In this document: positions 44,951 to 57,041 of the stretch, in pieces
How positions within the stretch are numbered: the stretch's first letter is position 1
How the letters are laid out: every line of letters starts with the position of its first letter
Assembly (NCBI GenBank): GCA_022497155.1
Contig: MU385727.1
Location: 620,001 to 684,000, forward strand
DNA length: 64,000 nucleotides
Direction of reading: 5' to 3'
Origin: Whalleya microplaca
Taxonomy: Eukaryota > Ascomycota > Sordariomycetes > Xylariales > Xylariaceae
Notes under the pieces: model-generated
Database searches by the model: none
What the model saw: the letters and a program-made list of their open reading frames with translations, nothing else
What the model was told of the DNA's origin: nothing
Position numbers and translations under genes: made by a program

Positions 44951-46989
44951 GTGAGTGAGAATACTAAAACCGATAACAGCAAAGTAACATAAACGTCACG
45001 CTACTTCATAATACACCTCTGGTGCTGTTACTGACGACTTCACAAATGTCAGTTAACCTGCGTCGCGCAGCAGTGGCACCGTCGCTTTAAAGGGAGTGAA
45101 ATGAGATCAGGGTTTTGGCATCTTGGCATATCTGAACGGCTTTCTAGACTAGAAGGTCTTTTGACACAACCCCAGCATACACCATAGTCCCTACCCCAGG
45201 TTCTGTAGAGGTATTTGAAATATATCCGAGCATAGTCTAGATAGTAGCTCATCAAGCAGGTAACCTGCTTGACTATAGTAATAGTGACGGCAAATGCTAA
45301 TTATAGAATCAGTAGAGGCAACGCTTGAAAGTATCGTCAGCTACTCTGGGTCTTTTACGAGAGGTGCATAAAATGAAGTAGCAGGAGTTGTTAGAGTAGT
45401 ACTAAGCATGACTGCCCCTGTCACCTGTCTCGGACCGACGTACAGCATTTGCCCAATGCAATGCAATGTAGCGTTACTTGATCAAATCCCCGAGTGTAGG
45501 ATCCCTTCTATTTTGGATGATGGTTCTCATCCGTAACATGATTGTTACCTAGTCGATGGCATCGAATGGTATTTCTCGGCGATACTAATCATGCTTTAGT
45601 CTGTGACCAGTGCAGCATAGTAATATGTCAATGCACGTATGTTGGTATCGCAGCTAGAGGGCTGCGCCGACAAAAAGTCATCGCGTGCCCATTTGCCAAA
45701 AAGAGATCTTGCATATTGGCACCTACCACGAAGGGTATAGCGCATCCGAACTCTCTTTCAATGGCGTTGCAATAAGGTAGCCCTGGCACAGCTTGACTTC
45801 TTGAAGACCTCTGAGATAGCTATAGGACAATCTTGAATCTCTATGGGCTGACCAGTTAAGTGGGGAGCTGAACCCGTTTACTAAGTAAGATAATATATGG
45901 CCTAGGTAAAGCCACCACCGATGCATGTGTCTGTTATTACTGTACCACGATCTGTATCATTACCTCATGTCTGGAGGCAAGGAGTGAGCGAAAACCGCTT
46001 TATACTCCGATCTTAGGTTAATGTGCCTTGAATACTAATGTGTGAATAGCTTAGATATGCTCAATTCCTATATAATGGCTTTATACTAGGTATATGACTC
46101 GGTGTTAACTTCACGTAGTTGAAGGGGTAAGAGATTCCTATGAAATACTCCCCGAACATAAGTTCACGATGAAAAGCTACCCTTGGTAAGGACCCCTTAA
46201 TGTGTACTGAAGCTTACTATGTGGGTTCCTGATGTGCCTAAAGTAGTCGCTAGATAATTTCCCAAAAGAGACACCCATAAGTAGTACTGAGAAAAGCTGA
46301 TCACAGCTGGTCTTTTCCCCGAGGTTACATACACCAATCATGGAGTTCACTATTTATAGTTATAGTAGCCTATTTCTCTTCAGAGATACTAAGCCCTACA
46401 TAAATTATCTGCTAGGCAACGATCTAAACCTGACTTATAGTAAGTCGCGGAGTGCAGATGAATGACCGGAATAGTGTGCCTTGGAAGTAGTCGTGGGCGG
46501 AATCTGAATGTTCCGAGATTTAAGGAGATGGTCGAAGAAAATAGATGCAGAGGCAGCCCCGTGGGGGTGATTTAGGGGCGGATAGTCAAGTGAAGTTTCA
46601 GTAAGCAGTCAGGAAGTGGTGTAGTCCCTGGTTGTCTTCCCCGACGCTGGGTTGAACCGAGATAATGAGTTATCGTCTAAGTACACCGAGTCGGTGATAT
46701 ATTGTAGTTCTCCTAGCCTGTGACTGAGACTTGTGCCAAGGGCATAAGAGCGCTCGCTTCCTGGTGATATTTGTGACTTAGTTCAATATTCTATGCAGTG
46801 ATGTTTACATGTTATTAGAAGTTTGAAGCTGTTTTCCCGTGTCGACTTTCGAGTAGATCACCACTGAACATAAAGTAAGTGGGAGAGATCCATTGAGAAT
46901 CTCAGACCTGATTATATTTCTCACAGTATTATAGACTGCGGCTTTCCCCCTGAACGACGGTAGAGCTATAGCGCGACTTATATAGGACG
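44951..46989. other. Spacer, no supported gene
   Basis: Two kilobases of AT-leaning sequence between the phosphatase start and the MFS start, which are divergent. Short frames (45049-45255, 45542-45775, 46805-46999) have no protein character. It should hold both promoters. I see no repeat or RNA gene. Confidence 0.45.
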
Positions 46990-49074
46990 ATGGAAGCATC
47001 TAACGGAACGCCCGACGAGAAACCGGGTCGACACAATGAACCCGATGGCTCTAAACCCACGGAGCACATCGAAACATCTCGCAGTGCATCTAGTCTGGAA
47101 GCCGCAAAAGGGGCAGCAGACGAGACCCTAGTAGTAGAGAACGAGGCTCAGACACCAACGCCGGAATCGGAACTCCAAGACCAGACATCACGGCTACCAT
47201 TCCCCAGGCTCATCTCAGCCTACCTCTGCCTCGCCGCTGTCTACTTCATCTCCATCCTCGACATCAACTCGGTCGCCACGGCGTTGCCCTCCATATCACG
47301 TTCCCTCAACGCGGGGAACTCCATAACATGGACCGGCACTGCCTATGTCATGGGGCAGACGGCGTTCCAGCCGCTGTACGGGCGACTGTCCGACATCTTC
47401 GGACGCAAGGCGGTGCTGATGTCCAGCATCGGATTTCTCATCGTAGGGGACATCTTCTGCGGGTTTGCGCAGAACCCCATATGGCTGTATGTCTGCCGGG
47501 CCCTAAGTGGCATCGGCGGCGGCGGGATCAGCTCGCTCGTGCAGATCACTGCTAGTGATCTCGTCAGCTTGAAGGATCGTGGCAAGTACCAGGGCATACT
47601 GAGCTGTGCGATTGGGCTGGGAGCCAGCACGGGGCCGTTCATTGCGGCGAGCTTGATGGCTGGTATGCAGGAGGGGTGGAGGTGGATCTTTTGGGTACCT
47701 CCGATTCTTGCAACGGCTGTGAGTACATCCCGGCATTGAGTTCTATTCTTTCATTCTTGCCGTAGACCTCAAAATTTAAGTATGCTCTGGAGTCATGAGT
47801 TCATTGAATAGAACCTATGGCTCAAGAACATCAGGGGATCACTGTTTGATTGGCATTTACTAACACGAGAAAATATAGTGTATGATCGTGATGTGGGTAT
47901 GCCTACCCCTGAAACCGGTGACAGGTAGCTGGACCGAGAAGATCCGAAAGATTGATTGGTTTGGACTGTTTACGGCAGTTTCTGGGGTGCTCTTTCTTTT
48001 GGTACGTGCTATTGAAATAATTATACAATTACGACTAATATGTTATAGATCCCCCTGAACTCGGGTGGGAGTGTATTCCCATGGAACAGTGCTGTCGTCA
48101 TCTCAATGCTGGCTTTAGGAGGCACGCTCATCATCCTTTTTGGCGTGGTCGAAATATGGATCGCTAAACTCCCCATGATCCCACTGCGGTTATTCAACCG
48201 CGTGTCTACAAGTGTGATCTACCTGCAAAGCGCTCTGTACAACGGAGTGTGGCAGATAGACCTATATTTTTTGCCTATTTACTTTCAAGACGTTAGGGGA
48301 TATAACCCTCTACAAAATGCAATGCTTATGTTGCCTCTTCTCCTTACCCAAAGCGTGGCTGGCATAGTTGCCGGTCAGATCACGTCCAAACTTGCCAGGT
48401 AAGTCATGAACTACTTGCAGCTTCCTTGAATTACATTTTCTAATCTTTAGAGCACAGGCCTGGTCCTGTGATATATGGTGGACTGGCGCTATGGGTGCTA
48501 GGTGCTGGCTTGAAGGTTCTATTCTCGAGGACTACCCCGATTGGCGTATACGTGATATCATTGATCATTGAAGGTGCCGGTGTCGGTTTTATCCTCCAAC
48601 CAGGTGAGTCATTCACTCTCTTAACATACTCTAAATGGGCAGCATATAGTGCCAAAATTGAGTTCGTTCGTTGCTAATATCCGTCTAGCTCTCGTCGCCT
48701 TGCAAGCTCTATCTAGCCCCCAAGATCGTGCGGTAGCAACATCAACCAGGAACTTGATGCGTATGCTGGGGTCAGTTTTTAGTCTGGCGGTAGCAACTAC
48801 TGTCCAATTCGAGTCTATGAAGTCAGGGCTATCTGATAGTATCCCTTCTGACCTCCGGTCGCGTGTGATCAATGGCATGTGGCAAAGAGGCGAAACTGGT
48901 TCGGCAACGTGGGAGTCGGATATATTAGATGCGAAGTTGAAAGGAGTGCACGCTGTATTCATCATGATGGTCCCGATGATGGCCGTGTGCTTGTTGGGCT
49001 GTGTCTTCATCCCTAATGTACGGCTAAAGGGAGACCCGAAGAGCACGGAAACCAAGGAAAAGCAAGAGGATTAA
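46990..49074 (+). CDS. MFS drug-efflux-type transporter (14-TM, DHA2-like)
   Basis: Proton antiporter of the plasma membrane, probably exporting toxic or secondary compounds. Five exons, 46990-47718, 47879-48001, 48049-48398, 48458-48603 and 48689-49074 (introns 160, 47, 59 and 85 bp), give 577 aa. A hydrophilic N tail of about 75 residues comes first. TM1 carries LDINSVATALPSIS (motif D-like), the TM2-3 loop has GRLSDIFGRKAVL (motif A), and GLGASTGPFIAASL in TM5 fits motif C. Late helices include LIIEGAGVGFILQP, and the last helix is AVFIMMVPMMAVCLLGC. The C tail is Lys/Glu-rich. Splice phases were checked: each junction restores family-like sequence and the total is divisible by three. No biosynthetic gene adjoins it, since the PKS is 30 kb away, so a link to that locus is unsupported. 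Confidence 0.9.
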
Positions 49075-49334
49075 GAGCAGGTAAACTGCCAGTGGTACAG
49101 TTAGTCATAAAAGCCATATGTGTGCGTCATTTTGCGAAACCAACAGAAGGGGGGATCTTGCATTGGGACTCTTGGGATGGAAATCGTGGTATGGATACTA
49201 GATCAGGGAGTTTTGGAAGCACTGGATTCTTGTAGCACCTTAGATGGTATGGTGCCCCAGGCTATACCTAACCATGTCCAAGCTGCGGACTGGGACATCT
49301 AGAGGCGGGCGGCATTTTGAGGCAAGGCCTCACC

Positions 49335-49415
49335 AGATGAGCTAACAAGCGAATAACCATATAGCGCTGTTAGGAATCGAACCTAACTCGTCTTATAGCT
49401 TAACCCATCTGCTGC
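49335..49415 (-). repeat. tRNA-like repeat, third copy
   Basis: On the minus strand the T-arm block GAGTTAGGTTCGATTCCTAA and the following CAGCG match 18843-18866. After a variable gap a TTATTCGCTTGTTAGCTCAT block follows, matching TATTCGCTCTATTAGCTCAT at 18883-18902. The order and strand of both blocks are kept, so the two loci share a common ancestor of at least 70 bp. B-box and A-box-like motifs are present, and there is no cloverleaf. Confidence 0.6.
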
Positions 49416-50539
49416 CTCCAAATGGTCGAGGAATTTCCGAAACTGATATCCAAACTATCGTTCTTGAGCCCGTATGTCTTCCGATATCTCAAGTAATACT
49501 CGACTGTTTATATATCTTTCTGTGCAATTGGTGAAAAAAAGAAATGAGAAAGCCTTCATACACCAAGTCATGCATTCCCGTTCCGTCGTTTCGTAGATAA
49601 GCCGGAGCGCGGGAGCGATGTTGGTAGTATTCAACAAGGAAACAAAGTTAAGGCATGCATTACCACCTTGAAATGTGGTGGGCGTTGCTGTAGGATGAAT
49701 TGTCACCGACCAAAAGTGGAAGAGGTCACATGTATATGCAAGCAAGTCGAGGCGATAAGGAACGTTTTCGAAAACTGGCATATTTTTGATGAATTTAATT
49801 GTAACCTAGCACGCCTCCCACCATAATATATTTCTCACCCTGGAAATCAACGCTGAAACCGTTCATTTGAGCCCGTCTGGTATTATCGCATATAGGTTGT
49901 AGCCAAGACCTTGTAGAGGGATGGTATCGAGTCCGGTTCGTAGTGACCACACTACAACGTAGTATGGTCGCGGATTGCCTGTCTTCACCCCGTCAGCTGA
50001 GAAATCAACTGGTAAGTTCAATGCCCGAGATCCTAAAGCAACCAGACCCCCCCAGCATCATCGGTTTCACCAGAAACAGTACCCATTAAAGCAATGCGTC
50101 GGGAATCCAGGGCCCCAGGTGACCTCTCCAACTCGCACCTGGGGTGGCCAGCTCTCACCCTTCCAATCCACACCTAACCACGTACGAGAGAACGTGGCAG
50201 TTAGGCCGCACTCCCCCTACCACGCAGGAGGAGCGGCCCGGCAGAACCCCCGAGAAAACAACTAATAACCACCCACCAAAGCAGGATAGCATCAGATGGC
50301 CGACTACAACCTCTACCACGCAAAGGGACCCGCGTCCGCACCGTTTTACAATAGTCTCGGGTGATGATAGGCTGGCAGAGGGGTCCGAAGAAAAACGAGA
50401 TGGGGTGAACTTACTATGTGAGTGAAGTAGCACTGGTGACTAGTGCCTCCATGGAAAAGCCTATCGTGGTTATGTGCCAATGATGATAAACAGAGGTGAG
50501 AGTGACCTAATAATTTGGATCAGTTGAGATCAAAAATGA

Positions 50540-51120
50540 TTTGGTATGTTGCAGAGGGGAGGCACAGAGAAGTGGGAGGCGATGGCGAATGTGACCTGGG
50601 TTGGACCGGTGATGATGCATGTGGATTGAGTCGGGAAAGCCGAGGCTGAAAGTCGGAAGGGGACCATGGATAGAGGGGATATGGTGATGAGTGATGATGG
50701 AAGAAGAGTAATGATGATGAAGAAGACATAGCGGAGATGGAAGAGAAGTAGTGATGGTAGAAGGGAAGTGGAAAAGTAGTGGAGGTGGAGGTGGAAGTTG
50801 AAGGGCAATCATGTAGGCAGGCCTAATGATAGGAACTGAGCTTGCTTATGTAATATGCACAGAAAATGATTGGCGAGATAAATGTGTGGAAAGAAGGTAC
50901 GAAAAGAATTACCTGGAAATGGAAAGAAAAAATAGAGCTGCTATCAATAAACAACCGTGCAAAAGAAAATCCGGAGGAGGAAAAAGGTAAGGAAGAAAGA
51001 GGAATAGAAGAATGGAGGAACCTTAGGAAGGAGGTTGAGTGTTGTGCGAGGAAGAGGGTGGGAGGTTTCAGGTTATGTAGGAAGGTGTGAAGAAGAGGAC
51101 AGGAACTGGTAAAGTGGGGC
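50540..51120 (+). repeat. Purine-rich low-complexity tract
   Basis: The plus strand is dominated by G and A in GAA, GAT, GGA and GTGG words (for example GATGATGAAGAAGACATAGC and GGAGGTGGAGGTGGA) over about 580 bp. Such strand asymmetry can form triplex or G-rich structures and is unusual against the rest of the window. Confidence 0.55.
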
Positions 51121-51147
51121 CCAGGAAAAATAGTTGGGCTGATTATG

Positions 51148-51319
51148 GTGAATGTGGAAGGGCCTGGTGATTGTGGAAGGGCTGGTGATTGCGGAAAAAT
51201 TAAGTGATTGTGGAAAAGCTTAGTAATTATAGAAAGGCTGGTGATTGTGGAAAAGCTTAGTGATTGTGGAGGGGCCCGGTGAATGTCGAAGAATACCTAT
51301 GGTGAATGCGGAAGGCGCG
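51148..51319 (+). repeat. Degenerate tandem repeat, about 9 x 19 bp
   Basis: Successive units start with GTGA(A/T)TGTGGAA followed by AGGCTG, AGCTTA or similar. The unit length is 18-19 bp, with one longer unit near the end. Copies vary mainly by G/A and C/T changes. It directly follows the purine-rich tract and may have grown out of it. Confidence 0.6.
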
Positions 51320-51705
51320 GTAGTGATAGGAGAGTGATATACAAATGAAAAGTGAGGAAGAGGTGAAAGTTGGGTGATATATAAGTGAGCTGGCTTCAGA
51401 CAGAAGTTGTTATTAGAATTAGTTGCACACTTAGTCTGTTAAATATGGAACCCCAGAGGAAAATAGTTCTCCGGGTTCAGTGTTACGATATGTAGACAAT
51501 GTTTAATGTCCCCAAATGCCGTGAAGCAGAAACTGGGCTGATCTAGCATGATAATAGAGCATGCTGATTAGAAATTTGTCAAGGTATAGCTTGCTGTGCC
51601 GGGTATTGGCGTTGGAGAATACTATAACTAACACCCCTATTATTGTGACAAACTTGCTTATCATTATAATGAAAATAGGCCCATGGAATCCGAGATTGGA
51701 ATCTC

Positions 51706-53491
51706 TCAATGGATCAAGAATTGCTGTGGCCCCTGAGCTCTGACCTGCTCAACAAGCTCCTCGTGGAATCTCTGAACTGGCGCAGAAATATGAACAGCAA
51801 CTGAACTAACCGTACCATCAACATAGGCGTAGTGGACCATTTTATAATGCTCCTTTCCGTCCCCGATCCCTACAACTGTGGTCTCCGGGCGCAAAACGAG
51901 AGGTGTGTTGAAAGCTGGGGCCGCTACCACTAAATCACCATCCTCGACATCACAGGTGCTCAAACAAAAACAGCTCAAAGGCGGCAGGATGAGGATTGCT
52001 CGGTCAGCGAGCCACTCCGCCACCTGAGCGATAATGCCAAATGCCGGATCGAGGAGAAGAGAATTGATGGTTTCGCGACCTGCTAAGACAGCAAGGAGAT
52101 GGTCTATAGTATGACATATTTGCCCTATTGTCATGCGGCGTAACACAATTTGGCTATTAAAACATGATCTAGCGAATCCGTCACGCCACATGCTGAGATC
52201 CTGTATTTTATTCCATGGACTATCTCGTTCGAGGCCATCAACTGAAAGGTCGAATAGGCCCACTACTTGTCTTAAGATGGCGGGTAAACTGTCGGCGAAA
52301 CGAAAAGCTACGTAGCATGGCCCAAGACGCCAAGCGCTTATTTGGAGGGTACGGTAGTCGTCAATTACCTCCACTTCCGTCGGAATGTCTGGCTGAAGTG
52401 AACTGACTATACTTCTATGAGTTTTGAGTGTGGGTAATTGACCCCCATCGGTAAAGTCTGGGACCCATGAAGGACAGGACGGGTCAGATAGCCGAGACTC
52501 ACGAGGGCTGAAATAGCTATACATCATGAGGCTAGATCTGTCGTGGCTGACTATATGTGTCGCAGTTTCCCACAGCACTTGGAGTAGTGGCTTCTCATAA
52601 TCTGGCGGGCATATTCCTCTTGTGTTTGAGGCCATCCCATAGAGTATATTTTGTCCCTAGGGTCTTCGCATTGTCGAGAATGTGCATCCCACAAAAGGCC
52701 GAGCAGACTGCCTCCTTTTGACTTACGAAAGACATGTGGAAGAAGTCTTGTCGTATATGTTACCTAGGTGTGGTTTCCCGTGAATCTTGTGTCTCTTTTT
52801 TTTTTTCCAGAATACACGGGGTCAATCAGCATCGTGACATGGAAGTTGAAATGACCATAAACACAAACAGGATCGTTACGCGGAAGATGAAACTTGGGGA
52901 AAGTCCAGACGCGGTTCTAATAAGGTAACTCGGATATAGCAAGGGTTCCTGTGTCGACGCGACGTAAGGCCTGGCGCTTGCGGATATCCGCTCGTCGGCT
53001 GATCAGGGACACGGCGTACAAGCAAATCCAATACAGAGAGCATGTGGTGATTCTCCTGGTGACGAATGTGTTTGTCCACGAGAGTGCATGCTCAAGGTCT
53101 ATATTCTTTTCGCCGAGCCAAGAGACCACTAAGTTAGCTTCCTGGTATATCATACCCATCAGTGGAACCTATGTACTCTTTTCCAGTACATCGCTCTGAT
53201 TTATACAGATAGCATCGATCCAGAGGACTCGCTTTTTCCATTTCCGGCGCAACCTGCACAACGCAGCCTCCAGGTTGGCGGTAACTTGAACTTGACAACC
53301 ATTGACAATAATAGGCTTCGTGAAGGCTCGGTCGACCCATACATACGATAGTGCCTCGAACTTGGGATTACCATTGAGTGACACGACACGGATCGAGCAT
53401 CGTAACTTATTGTCCTTCATGCATCTTGGGAGCAGGATGAGGAGCGAATTTCGGAGCGTTCAGGGTTAAGCGGGGTGTATTCCAGAGCCAT
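51706..53491 (-). pseudogene. HET-domain (heterokaryon incompatibility) pseudogene
   Basis: HET proteins trigger cell death after fusion of unlike fungal cells. From an ATG at 53491 the frame begins MALEYTPLNPERSEIR. It then needs a one-base correction at about 53445 to continue into the HET core: KFEALSYVW, then LWIDAICINQ, then the MIYQEANLVVSWLG block. The core is interrupted by TAG at 53171-53169, where family members usually have Gln. A second TAG at 52919-52917 falls where PYW-x-RVWTF expects Trp. A third TAG lies at 52766-52764. A second frameshift follows at about 52640, right after DPRDKIYSM. The remaining 310 codons (52635-51706) are uninterrupted and carry the usual variable C-terminal part. 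All three stops can arise by C-to-T at CpA on one strand or the other, the RIP pattern. It is not functional as one protein. Confidence 0.85.
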
Positions 53492-54846
53492 CGTTGACAC
53501 TGTAGCTTTGTAGATAAATGGAACAAACAAGTAAAACTTGGGTAAGTCAAGAGAGCCATTCCCTAGCCTCGGGATTGAATTGCAGTGCAAGTTAGGCGAA
53601 ATCCCACGATGGCCTTGCTTTCTTATGGCCGTGGAATATGGCTTCAGGGTTTGGTTCATCTTGCATAAGAAGCACTTACTACACCACTATTTATCACATT
53701 GAAGCACCTCCGGTCCAATCCGATTAGCTGATATGCATTGGAAAAACAGATGATTCGATTGTATACGACTACAGGTTGCCAATTTTATGGTTTAGTCCTA
53801 GTATAACGTCTCTGACTGCTAGCACAATAAACGGAGCTTCTGGCTGCGCAAGGCGGCCCCTATTGAAGCTGTCTGCCGTCTATATCTGTATGCTGTGTAG
53901 TTGTTGATGGATGGATCAGGTGAAGTGTGAGGTTGTGCTATTATCAGATATGTGGTGGGGTGCTTAGTCAGCAATCACCCGTTACACCTAGGATGGTCAA
54001 AAACGTGGCTGAGTACAGAATAAAACCTTGACTTCTGCATTGAGAGGGGTTGACAATTTTTCCTCATTGCGCACAGGCAGCCAGGAAATGAAAGATCTCT
54101 GCACGAATCAGATTTCACGAATGCGATACGTTGGAGGATTGCGAACAACCATTTCCGAGAACAACAGAGCCTTACTAATATTGACGCTGTACTAACTACC
54201 GTCGGCGAACCGTACTGGAATCTACAATGACGAAGGACATACAAAATTTCCTCGGAGCTCAATCAGGACGATGTTTAGCAAGGAAATACCACATAGGTCT
54301 ACACTCGAACGCACTTGGAGAAGCTGTAGGTCCTAGGAACCGCAAACGTGTAGCTGAGCATCAACAATGTTGTAAACCGCCCTCGGTAGTACTAGACCGG
54401 GTTGCCTTACGAGTCTCTCCCGCCTTGACGACATTGTGACAAAGAACATCACAGAACTTCAACAGCTAGTTACACATGATATAGCTTTATCGAATGATAA
54501 CGATGCGAATAGGTATATTTCTTGTGTATAAGTCGGTGCTTTTGGTCTAGGTTGTTTTTCACCACTCAAGAGTGCTTTTGAAGGCATTCGTACACCTCTC
54601 GAAATGGCAATGCTGGCTCTTACTTGGATTGAACATTTATAGGCTAGGGCTGCTATCGTTGAACTGTGGCCAGAGAACCCTTTCTTGTCTGACTGTCCCT
54701 TCGATCCTGCTTTGATATACCGTGGACAGCTTTGTTGCGATGTCTCTGCGCAACCGGCCAGATATGCCATGGGATAAGATATAGCATGAACAAAGCTCTC
54801 TGAAGATAGGAGGTTCCCTTGACCATTGAGTCTTGCAATGTTGTGG
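53492..54846. other. Spacer, no supported gene
   Basis: Upstream region of the HET pseudogene and downstream flank of the small secreted-protein relic. The 200-codon minus-strand frame at 55061-54459 overlaps this region but lies in a different frame from the Cys-bearing relic and has no domain, so I do not call it. Confidence 0.4.
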
Positions 54847-55239
54847 TCAAGAGCCTTTGCTCGCGAGTCTGAAGAGAGTGTCTCTATAATACCGCGCAGA
54901 ATTGGCCATCCCGGGCGATGGGAACCTCCAGTGGCTGCTCGTCCATGTGGTGTAGTAATCCTCCCAAATATCATCAACACCAACTTCCGGTGTACATTTA
55001 TTGATGCATCCTTCGACGTCCTTCTTGGTTCCCTTATTTTCTTCAATTCCTTTGTTTTCACGACAAGCGTCCATGCAGATAATTAATAGAGATATATCCG
55101 TGTCCCATTTTTTACCATAATAGAATTTTCATGCTTGCCGCTTGACCAGATGTAGGTCGTCGTCGTGCAGGGGAACGCCATTCGTAAAGCCGAGTAATAT
55201 CAGGCCTACGAGACCAAATGTAATTGGATAGAGATGCAT
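54847..55239 (-). pseudogene. Small secreted Cys-containing protein gene with one in-frame stop
   Basis: From the ATG at 55239 the frame reads a strong signal peptide (MHLYPITFGLVGLILLGFTNG), a short acidic pro-segment, and a dibasic LVKR kexin-type site. It then meets TGA at 55131-55129, two codons later. The same frame is open beyond that stop for 93 more codons to 54847. That part looks like a mature domain, with four Cys (two near the start and a pair in EGCINKC about 20 residues later) and a Trp/Tyr-rich tail. This layout is typical of small secreted effectors or antimicrobial-type proteins. I see no GT-AG pair that removes the stop in phase, so I call it a pseudogene. A sequencing error or stop readthrough are alternatives. 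No family recognised. Confidence 0.5.
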
Positions 55240-57041
55240 GGTGGCATAGGGATGCCCGAATGTTTGAATAACGAAAGTAGACTTGAATGCTGTAGATATT
55301 GGTAGAGGGACGATGTAGGGTAACACGTCGTGTAGGTCCTATCTTATATCGTCAAAGAGGAGATGAATATGATTAAGAAAATGTCTGGAATCTTTTCAGA
55401 TTTAAATACTTAAGATATTTGTAGATTGGAACCTACCGGTCTTATTTTAAGTAGCTCTGATCCGATCGCCAGTGTGGGACTAGCTTGAGGGAGACCGAAG
55501 CTCAGGTGGAAAATTCCGTAATCTATCTCCAAGTCAAATACAGCGACTGTTTAAGCGGCTGTAACGATAGTAATTGAAACGTCGTGATGCAATGGAGTGG
55601 CGAATTGAAGTATGGTAAATTAGCAGTGGTTTCATTCTCGGTCCTATCAAAGAGTGGCCATTTTGGTCTTTTTATCCTCATGTCTCACCAGCAAGCTATT
55701 CGAGCTATGGCAATCCCAATCCGTGCGCCGCTTGCTGTTCTATTATAGGTGGGCATGAGTGGATTATCTACGAAGGATTAACTGGTTAGGACTTTAAATG
55801 AGTGCACATAACCTTCGGTGGAGGTAAACAAAGGGTTGTGCTAAGAGCCACTCGACAACGAATTCATATTCTATATGCAGATTACCTTGTGATAAATGAC
55901 AGGTTAAGTCCAGGCTGGACGTTCCATAGATTCTCTATCGCAGATCTCTAAGAGACGTGTAGCTTCGGTCACCTTGAGCATCCGCTCAAGCGAAATATCT
56001 ACTACAGATAGACTGTAGTAACTTTGTAATATTACCAATCAATTGCCCCATAGACATATTTTTGGTATGGCTGTGGTCCTAAAAGACTCTACATGTACAA
56101 GGAAAGGAGGATGAGATGGTTCGAAGGAAACTAAATGACCAGGGAGCGGGAATCATCTATCGAATCTTGAGAAGACAATACAACTATCAATATGGAGCAG
56201 AGTAACGAGGAGCATAGTGACTTGATTAGTGCAAGGTGAAGCTATGTGTGGTGGCTGCGCCCCCTTTATATATACACATACAGGCGGTGACCATACGAAG
56301 GTCCGTACCCCTATCAGCCCTGTAGGACGTATCTTAACAACTACTGGACATCAATGATGTGGAAACCCTACACAGACAGCCAGGGAGATGCGCACCATCG
56401 CGGGAATCTATAATGGATGCAAGTAGGTGCGGAGATCATGGACGACGAACTGCAACACCTTCGCGACATCGTTGTGCCACAATCAGATATCTCCTGCGTG
56501 ATTCCGCATCAAAGTACGCCGCCAAGTACTTGGAACATGTTGCCTTGATTTTCCCACTAACAGCTGCTACATCATTACCAGAGGACTTTATGGCAGGCTC
56601 ACATGCTAGGTAGCTACGGACCCTCTCCCGGATATAGAGCGAGTATTCTTAGGGGGTACGCCAAGACTGATAAAATTATACTACGAAGAATCCAAGGTCC
56701 AAGGATATTAATTCTGGTCAGCATGGAGAGCACAATTCCAGTTTACTCAGGCCATTGATACCGAGGCAAGATTGGTGTTGATAGCGAGCATAGCTCCCCC
56801 AAGCCCAGATAGAGCCTGCACGTTAGTTATGAGTCTGCAAGGCCAAGTACAGGGAACCGGTGGAATCAAGGACTCTAGAACCACGAGCGACATCTTGACT
56901 GCAGACTGCCGTGGCATCAAACTCCATTTCGATACATGCACTGCGACCGTATCATCCGCCTCGCTTCCACTCGTAGACCGACTCCTATCACATGATCAAT
57001 CGTATGAACTTGAATAGATTCACAGGCAGAAAACTGATCGC
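55240..57041. other. Spacer, no supported gene
   Basis: Short frames on both strands around 56359-57017 overlap each other and show no domain. Sequence close to 57042 should hold the 3' UTR of the ankyrin gene. No repeat or RNA gene seen. Confidence 0.4.

Larger units (their letters stand above)
49075..51705. other. Spacer with repeats and purine-rich strand
   Basis: No supported gene. It contains the minus-strand tRNA-like repeat (49335-49415), a C-rich plus-strand patch (50030-50280), a strongly purine-rich plus strand (about 50540-51120) and a degenerate 19-bp tandem repeat (51148-51319). Long minus-strand frames at 50507-50812 are the pyrimidine complement of the purine tract, not genes. 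Confidence 0.5.

Noticed and set aside
54459..55061. 200-codon minus-strand frame
   Set aside because: Overlaps the Cys-bearing relic in another frame, has no domain and no start context, and is probably chance.
55982..57017. Small genes on either strand near 56-57 kb
   Set aside because: Frames overlap on both strands, have no recognisable domain and show no splice pattern.
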